NCBI GenBank assembly: GCA_947478975.1
Contig: CANJYI010000060.1
Location: forward strand, 1-10,458
Direction of reading: 5' to 3'
Length of the DNA: 10,458 nucleotides
DNA from: Chthoniobacteraceae bacterium
GTDB lineage: Bacteria > Verrucomicrobiota > Verrucomicrobiia > Chthoniobacterales > Chthoniobacteraceae
A program made the translations under genes and the position numbers. Below the pieces are notes generated by a model that made no database searches, was not told the DNA's origin, and saw only the letters and a list, made by a program, of their open reading frames with translations. Positions 5,482 through 10,458 of the stretch are shown here, piece by piece. Position 1 is the first letter of the stretch. Each line of letters begins with the position of its first letter.

Positions 5482-8400
5482 CTACGGAATCACGCTGAGC
5501 ACCCCGCGCGGAGCGTTCGCCTGGCCAGGGGCGGTGCTCAGGTAATCGTAGTCGCCGGGTTTTTGGGGAGCTTTGAGCTGGAGCGTTTCCTTTTCACCCG
5601 GGGCGAGAAGGCGCGAGGCGGCGAGGACCCCGGGCGCCTGCGGAACGTACAGCCTGCCCTGGGGATCCGGGGCTGCCGGCATTTGGAGCGCTTCCTTCAG
5701 GATGCTGGCTGCCTCTCCGGGGGCGGTGAGCACCAGGTTCTGCGGGCGCACATCGGTGTTCTCAAACAGCAGTTGGAACGGCTGTCCCGCCCGGACGCTC
5801 AGCCGGGGGGTGTCGTACCGGGACTGGTCGCACACGGAACGGACCACCAAAAGCGGCGGGGTCTGTTTCCGGATGGGCTCCACCGTCTTGCGCACCTGTT
5901 CCTCCCAAGCCGTCGCGAGGACGCGGGCAACTTGGAGCGTCTGTGCGAAGGCAGGCGTGCTGCGTGCGGGGCCGGTCTGGGCGGCCATCCAAGAGGACAG
6001 CGCTTCCAGCAGCTTCTCCAGTTTGGCGGTCCGGAGCGTGGCATCTGGCAACTGGGCCAGCGCCTGCACCGCCTCCGGAAGGACCTTTCCTTTCAGCAGC
6101 AGGCCGGAGAGCAGCTCCAGGTTTTGCGGACTGAATTGCTGCCCCGTCAGAGAGAGCGCGGCGAGCGCCGCTCGGGAAACAGGCGCCCCTGCGTCCGCCT
6201 CCGGCTGGAGTGCTGCGACAAGAAAGGGTTGGCAGGCGGCGCGGACGGAAGCGTCCGCCACCAAGATCAGGCTTTGGAGCAACTCGGTTTGGCGGGTGGG
6301 CTCGTTCTGCAACTGCTTCCAGATCTCGGAGGGTGGCGCCGACTGGAGCCACGCGGCATGGGCAACTTTTCGGAGGCGTCCCGGTTTTGCGGAAGAGGCG
6401 AGCTTTTGGAGCGCATCCCGTCCGGGGGCCAGTTCCGCTGCTTGCTGGAGGCTAAGCAGGTCGAGGAGCGGACTGGTGAGCCCGTGGTTTGCCTCGGCCG
6501 CGTCCAGCTGAACAAGGGCGAGGGCCAGCTCCGTGGCAAAACTCGTGGCGCGCTTTTTGGCAAGGGCACGAAGGGCGTTTTGCTTGGCGGCGGCAGCGAT
6601 TCCGACGCGTTCGAGCTGCGCGAGCCAGACGGGTTCGGCCGGGGTGGCTTTGGCGAGTTCGGCGTCGGAGAGGCGTCCGAGCACGAACCGCAGGACGGCG
6701 GGGTCTGAGGGCAGGAGCATCCGGCTGGAGTCGGGCTCGAGCTGGCGCAGGGTTTCTTTGGCGACCCGCTCAAGGGTGGCGTCGAGGGGGCTAAGCAGGA
6801 CCCTGTGGACGAGGCGGACGGCGGCGGGGGTTTCCGTGCCTGCGAAGGAGCCTGCAGACGCGAGCACCTCAAGGCGGACGCGTTCCTGGGCGTCGGTGGC
6901 CATGAGTTCGAGGCGGCGCATGGCGTCCGGGAGCAGGGCGCGTGCTTCGCAGAGGATGCGGACGGCCTGGGCGCGGGCCTGGGGTTCGGGGGAGGCGAGG
7001 ATTTGTTCCAGCAGGGGCAGGTCCAGCGCCCCAAACCAGCGGGCCGCCCAGAGGGCTTCGAGGCGGTGGCGTTCAAACTGGGGGTCCGCCGGATTGAGGC
7101 GGATGGTCCATGCCTTCAGGGCTTCAAGCGTTGGGACGGCAGGAAGTGAACCCAAACGGTGGCGCGCCTGCTCGCGGACGCTTTCCTCGGGGGATTTGAG
7201 CGCTTCGAAGAGTTGTTCGGGCGAGGCATTTATCAGGGAGGGAAGCTCCGGAAGGGGGCGGTCCTGGGCGGTGATGCGGTAGATCCGGCCGTCTTGTTTG
7301 CCGCCGTCGGCGAAAAAGAGCGAGCCGTCCGGGGCGGCGGCGAGGGCGCGCGGGCGGAAGGCGGGGTCTTCGGAGGAGAGCAGCTCGGCCGGGGATCCGT
7401 CGCGGGGAAAGGCGTGCCGGATACCCGCGGGCTTGGCGAAGGTGGTGGCGAGGAGGGCCCCGTGGAGTTCGGGCGGGAAGTGGCCGCCGCTGATGATGAC
7501 GGTGCCGGTACAGGGGGAGGGAGCCTTCTCCCAAAAACGGGGCCAGTTGGCCTGTTTCGGGAGTGGCTCCGCGCGTCCGTACACCATCGGGCCAAAGTGC
7601 CAGAACTGCGCTTTGGAATCGGTAAAGAGCACGTTGCCCCAGGAGGCGAGGAGCGCGCCGGGCGCCTCGTCGAGGCCGCTGCTCAGGAGCGGCTCGAGCT
7701 TGCCGCTTGCCGGCTCAAAGCGCAGGACCATCCCGCGCGCATCCGGCAAAAGGCCGGTGCCCGTCTCCACTCTGGAACGGTGGGGACCGGGGTCGGCCCA
7801 GTAGACCGCGCCCCTTGGATCACTTAGGAGCCGGTTGGGAGAGGGGTCGGCCCCGGCGACGCCAAAGCCCATCAGGACGCGTTCCCGCTCTGTCGCCTTA
7901 CCCGTGTGGTTGGGGTCGCGCAAGAGCCACAGGTCGCCGGCCTGCTCCAGTAAAACGCCGTCCCTGTGGAAGGTGAAGGCGCTGGTTCTGTTGAGTTGGT
8001 CGGCGAAGAGGCTGATGCGGTCGGCCTGGCCGTCGCCGTCGGTGTCTTCGAGGAGGAGGAGGCGGTCGGCCGAAGCGGGCAGGGGACCCTCTTTGGACTG
8101 GGGGCGGCAGAGCACGCCCAGCCGGCCCTGGCTGTCCCAGCTCATCTGCACCGGGTTGGCCAGTTCGGGGAAGCGGGCGCTCTCGGCGAAGATTTGCACC
8201 TTGAAGCCGGCTTGAACTTTTAATTTCGGACCCCCGGGTTCAGCGCCCGGGAAGGGAGGCGAGGAGGCAGGTTTTTCCTCGGGGCCGGGTTGCTCCCCCT
8301 TGGCCAGTGCCCAGACGGCGGCATTATGTCGGGCAAAAACAGGCTCCAGCTGTGCCCATTCCTTTGGGGGAGGGGCGCCGGCCGCCGGCCGGTAGCGGGC

Positions 8401-9228
8401 CTGCCAATCTGCATGCCGGGCGGTCACTGCGGCGCGGAGGCTGCTCGAAGGGCCGGTTGCCGCGGGGGATTCCACCGGGAGGTTGGGAGGATTTTCGCCA
8501 AGCAGAGCCTGAAAGAGTTTCGGGGCCAGGAGGCGGTGGGCCTCCGCGCTCAGGTAGCCGGTGGCGGTTTGCAGGGCGTTGGTCGGGGCGCCCCAGCGGG
8601 AGGGCAGGAGTGCGGAGCGTTGGGGGGCCGTGGCAAAAAGATCTTGTGTCAGGGCGAACAGGTCGACGAAAGGCACGCCGGCTTCCGCAGCGATGGCGGA
8701 GGCGGTTTCGGAATAGAGTTTGCGGCTGGCGTTGAGGGCGAGCGCTTCGGGGGCTTCATTGGCGGGTTCGACGGCCATCGGTCCGCACACCACCACGCGC
8801 AACGGCGGTTTGCCGGTCCGCTCCAGGGCGGCGGCCTTTTTGAGCAGCGCCGTCAGTTCTGTGCGAAAGGGGGCCAGGCCCGGCTTGGCTGCAAAGGCCT
8901 CAGCGCCGCCGTAAAAAACCAGCAGCACGTCCGGGTTGGCTGCCTTGAGCCACTGTTCGCGGGCGGTCGGGGCGCCGCGGCCTTGGGCGGTATCGCCGGG
9001 AAAAGCGAGGTTGCGCACGAGGAGCTGGTGGTTGGGATAGCGGACGTGCAGCAGGGTTTCGAGGTAGCCGTCCTGAAAGAGGGCGTCCGCGGCGGCGTTG
9101 CCGAGAATGACGATGCGGTCGTTGGGGCGCAGCTGCAGGGCCGCGGCGGGTGCGTCGCCCGGGGCGGAATAGAGAAGCGGTGCGGCGGCAAGGAAAGCGG
9201 CACACCAGAAAACGGAAAAGGGACGCAT
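5482..9228 (-). CDS. secreted PVC-type protein: degenerate SGNH hydrolase, beta-propeller, HEAT repeats, degenerate cupredoxin
   Basis: A 1248-aa protein with an N-terminal signal peptide (residues 1-22, hydrophobic WCAAFLAAAPLLYSA). Domains in order: SGNH/GDSL-like, about 31-245 (ILGNAAAD, VRNLAFPGDTAQG, FVDLF); a Pro/Ala-rich linker; a propeller of the PVC membrane-bound-dehydrogenase type, about 336-655 (GFKVQIFAES, LLEDTDGDGQADR, SRVETG, FADGGKQDGRIYRI); HEAT-like helical repeats, about 670-1080; and a cupredoxin-like domain, about 1125-1248 (NTDVRPQNLVLTAP, PGDYDYLSTAPG, RGVLSVIP). Homologues in Verrucomicrobia and Planctomycetes often carry a CxxCH haem site and a copper site; here there is no CxxCH, and the SGNH and copper positions look substituted (see findings). 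Start ATG 9228 is chosen because the signal peptide follows it; the frame stays open upstream to 9678, but that part is antisense to ruvX. Location is probably periplasmic or outer-surface. Function is unknown; a binding or scaffold role is inferred. Confidence 0.88.
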   Translation of the reverse strand: MRPFSVFWCAAFLAAAPLLYSAPGDAPAAALQLRPNDRIVILGNAAADALFQDGYLETLLHVRYPNHQLLVRNLAFPGDTAQGRGAPTAREQWLKAANPDVLLVFYGGAEAFAAKPGLAPFRTELTALLKKAAALERTGKPPLRVVVCGPMAVEPANEAPEALALNASRKLYSETASAIAAEAGVPFVDLFALTQDLFATAPQRSALLPSRWGAPTNALQTATGYLSAEAHRLLAPKLFQALLGENPPNLPVESPAATGPSSSLRAAVTARHADWQARYRPAAGAPPPKEWAQLEPVFARHNAAVWALAKGEQPGPEEKPASSPPFPGAEPGGPKLKVQAGFKVQIFAESARFPELANPVQMSWDSQGRLGVLCRPQSKEGPLPASADRLLLLEDTDGDGQADRISLFADQLNRTSAFTFHRDGVLLEQAGDLWLLRDPNHTGKATERERVLMGFGVAGADPSPNRLLSDPRGAVYWADPGPHRSRVETGTGLLPDARGMVLRFEPASGKLEPLLSSGLDEAPGALLASWGNVLFTDSKAQFWHFGPMVYGRAEPLPKQANWPRFWEKAPSPCTGTVIISGGHFPPELHGALLATTFAKPAGIRHAFPRDGSPAELLSSEDPAFRPRALAAAPDGSLFFADGGKQDGRIYRITAQDRPLPELPSLINASPEQLFEALKSPEESVREQARHRLGSLPAVPTLEALKAWTIRLNPADPQFERHRLEALWAARWFGALDLPLLEQILASPEPQARAQAVRILCEARALLPDAMRRLELMATDAQERVRLEVLASAGSFAGTETPAAVRLVHRVLLSPLDATLERVAKETLRQLEPDSSRMLLPSDPAVLRFVLGRLSDAELAKATPAEPVWLAQLERVGIAAAAKQNALRALAKKRATSFATELALALVQLDAAEANHGLTSPLLDLLSLQQAAELAPGRDALQKLASSAKPGRLRKVAHAAWLQSAPPSEIWKQLQNEPTRQTELLQSLILVADASVRAACQPFLVAALQPEADAGAPVSRAALAALSLTGQQFSPQNLELLSGLLLKGKVLPEAVQALAQLPDATLRTAKLEKLLEALSSWMAAQTGPARSTPAFAQTLQVARVLATAWEEQVRKTVEPIRKQTPPLLVVRSVCDQSRYDTPRLSVRAGQPFQLLFENTDVRPQNLVLTAPGEAASILKEALQMPAAPDPQGRLYVPQAPGVLAASRLLAPGEKETLQLKAPQKPGDYDYLSTAPGQANAPRGVLSVIP

Positions 9229-9231
9229 AGA

Positions 9232-9258
9232 GGCGCAATGGGTAGCACCTAGTGCGCC
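9232..9258. promoter_or_regulatory. 27-bp inverted repeat at the start of the PVC-type gene
   Basis: Arms 9232-9243 and 9247-9258 match at 10 of 12 positions around a 3-base centre (AGC); the outer six bases GGCGCA/TGCGCC are perfect. It ends 3 bases upstream of the minus-strand ATG at 9228 and lies in the 112-base divergent gap shared with ruvX. It could be an operator, or a hairpin in the 5' leader that limits initiation. The remainder of 9259-9340 has no clear promoter. Confidence 0.5.
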
Positions 9259-9340
9259 AGCTTTGGGTTGCTGTTGAGGGGAATGGAAAATGGAGCGTCC
9301 CGCCCTTGACCGCCGCACGCTCCTGCCCCATGCCTGCAGG

Positions 9341-9763
9341 ATGAAACGCGCCCTCGGAATTGACACAGGAGACGCCCGGATCGGGCTTGCCCTCTCGGAT
9401 GAACTCCGGATGCTCGCGCACCCTTTTGAGAGCGTGCCCGCCGGCCGGGGGGCCCTGGAGCGGATCGCTTCGGTGGTCCGGGAGAAGACGGTGGACACGG
9501 TGGTCGTGGGGCTTCCCAAGAACATGAACAACACCAAAGGGCCGGCGGCCGTGAAGGCGGAAGCCTTTGCCGAGGCAGTGCGCGCCTTGGTGCCGGACGT
9601 GAAAATCGTGCTTTGGGACGAACGGCTGACAACGGTGGCCGCCCAGCGCGCCCTCCATGAAGCGGGCCGCAACACCAAGCAGAGCCGCGCAGTGATTGAC
9701 CAGGTCGCGGCTCAGCTGATCCTGCAGGGGTGGCTGGATTCCCAAGCCTTTCTGGCGCAGTGA
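9341..9763 (+). CDS. ruvX: RuvX/YqgF family nuclease (16S rRNA maturation / Holliday-junction-resolvase fold)
   Basis: A 140-aa protein with the RNase H-like fold of the YqgF family; E. coli YqgF acts in maturation of the 16S rRNA 5' end, and the family was first proposed as a Holliday junction resolvase. Family elements are in order: LGIDTGDARIGLALSD at 5-20 with the acidic D8, VGLPKNMNNTKGP at 56-68, WDERLTT at 92-98 with the acidic pair, and IDQVAAQLILQGWLD at 119-133 with D120. Length is normal and catalytic positions look intact. ATG 9341 is directly followed by MKRALGIDTG, the usual N terminus; an AGG lies too close to serve as a ribosome site. It overlaps the following truA start by four bases, indicating one transcript. 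Confidence 0.95.
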   Translation: MKRALGIDTGDARIGLALSDELRMLAHPFESVPAGRGALERIASVVREKTVDTVVVGLPKNMNNTKGPAAVKAEAFAEAVRALVPDVKIVLWDERLTTVAAQRALHEAGRNTKQSRAVIDQVAAQLILQGWLDSQAFLAQ

Positions 9764-10458
9764 CACAGGGGCGTTCCAACGAAGAACCCGCCCCCGGCTC
9801 GATCCGGCTGCGGCTGCTGGTCGCCTACGAGGGCAGCGGGTTTGACGGCTGGCAGAGCCAGGCTTCCGGAAATGCGGTGCAGGATTTTCTGGAACGGGCG
9901 GTGGCCGGCCTGGTGGGGGAGCGCCGGGTGGTGCACGGGTCGGGGCGCACGGATTCCGGGGTGCATGCCCTGGGGCAGGTGGCGCATGTGGACGTGCCTG
10001 AGGGGCGGCTTTCGGTGGAGGCGTGGGCGGGGGCCGTCAATGCGCAGCTTCCGGCCGGGGTGCGGGTGCTGGAGGTACGCCGGGCGGCGCGCGGTTTTCA
10101 CGCCCGGTTCAGCGCGGTGGGCAAGGAGTACGTCTACAGGATGTGGAACGCGCGGCCTTTGCATCCGCTGGAGGCAGGGCGGGTGTGGCACCTGCCGACG
10201 CCGGTGGACCGCGGGGTGCTCCGGCAGTGTGCGCTGCTGCTGCAGGGAAGCCACGATTTTGCCGGGTTTGCCGCAAACCGGGGCAGGCCCGAAAAAAGCA
10301 CGGAGCGGACCATTTACGCGCTCACCGTCAAGACTGCGGGCCCGCTGCTGACGCTCCGGTTTGCGGGCAACGGGTTTCTGTACCGGATGGTGCGGATGCT
10401 GGCGGGGTCGATGGTGCGGGTGGCCCAGGGGAAGGCGGATCTGGCGTGGCTGGAGGAG
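9760..10458 (+). CDS. truA: tRNA pseudouridine(38-40) synthase TruA, 3' end cut by window
   Basis: Converts uridines at positions 38-40 of the tRNA anticodon arm to pseudouridine. 233 residues are visible of a family that is usually about 245-270, so only the C-terminal tail is missing. The start is GTG 9760, overlapping the ruvX stop as GTGA. After a short extension come VAYEGSGFDGWQSQ (21-34), the catalytic motif GSGRTDSGVHALGQ with Asp65, FHARFSA (113-119), KEYVYR (122-127), SHDFAGF and GFLYRMVRMLAG near the end. All core TruA elements are present. GTG is preferred because no ATG lies in frame before the core and the overlap suggests coupled translation. The reading frame is open to the last base of the window. 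Confidence 0.95.
   Translation, partial: MTQGRSNEEPAPGSIRLRLLVAYEGSGFDGWQSQASGNAVQDFLERAVAGLVGERRVVHGSGRTDSGVHALGQVAHVDVPEGRLSVEAWAGAVNAQLPAGVRVLEVRRAARGFHARFSAVGKEYVYRMWNARPLHPLEAGRVWHLPTPVDRGVLRQCALLLQGSHDFAGFAANRGRPEKSTERTIYALTVKTAGPLLTLRFAGNGFLYRMVRMLAGSMVRVAQGKADLAWLEE

Noticed and set aside
5563..6708. 381-codon plus-strand frame over the 3' part of the PVC-type gene
   Set aside because: Shadow of the coding strand: Arg/Gly-rich, without domains, while the minus frame has clear HEAT and cupredoxin-like segments.
9229..9678. 150-codon N-terminal extension of the PVC-type protein
   Set aside because: It lies antisense over ruvX and would bury the signal peptide that starts at 9228.
1..10458. 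CRISPR array, insertion sequence or prophage genes
   Set aside because: No regularly spaced long repeats, transposase, integrase or phage-like protein was seen on either strand.

Overview
The window reads as a high-GC bacterial chromosome segment, most likely from the phylum Verrucomicrobiota. This is inferred from the very large PVC-type secreted protein (SGNH-like, beta-propeller, HEAT and cupredoxin-like regions in one chain), a lineage-restricted architecture, and from the style of the methionine-cycle genes. No rRNA or lineage marker is present, so the assignment is an inference. None of the eight complete genes, nor the truA start, has a clear Shine-Dalgarno sequence.

Layout. (1) 1-293: tRNA-Asn(GTT) with an encoded CCA, a hairpin abutting its 3' end, then a patch of 10-bp phased repeats in the convergent gap before the next gene. 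(2) 294-4085: a methionine-cycle locus. A minus-strand ArsR-HTH/methyltransferase regulator of the SahR type is divergent from metK (SAM synthetase) and ahcY (SAH hydrolase), and the pair ends in a strong intrinsic terminator. MetK makes SAM, AhcY clears the SAH left after methylation, and the regulator's methyltransferase-fold domain is the likely sensor. (3) 4113-4659: a minus-strand toxin-antitoxin pair with a RelB/DinJ-type antitoxin and a MazF/PemK-type toxin, an unusual pairing, with GC clearly below its neighbours. (4) 4786-5355: an RluE-type 23S rRNA pseudouridine synthase. (5) 5482-9228, minus: a 1248-residue secreted multidomain protein. (6) 9341-10458: ruvX/yqgF and truA, translationally overlapped by 4 bases, with truA cut by the window end. 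rluE, ruvX and truA are RNA maturation genes; tRNA-Asn is their only RNA-gene neighbour.

The most unusual object is the 1248-aa protein. It keeps the recognisable PVC scaffold, but the positions I align with the SGNH catalytic residues and with all four type-1 copper ligands are substituted, and there is no CxxCH haem motif anywhere. It looks like an intact, expressed-length pseudo-enzyme, preceded by a 27-bp inverted repeat three bases upstream of its start codon. The mixed RelB/MazF module and the 10-bp phased repeats are the next most interesting items. I did not find a clearly new multi-gene system.
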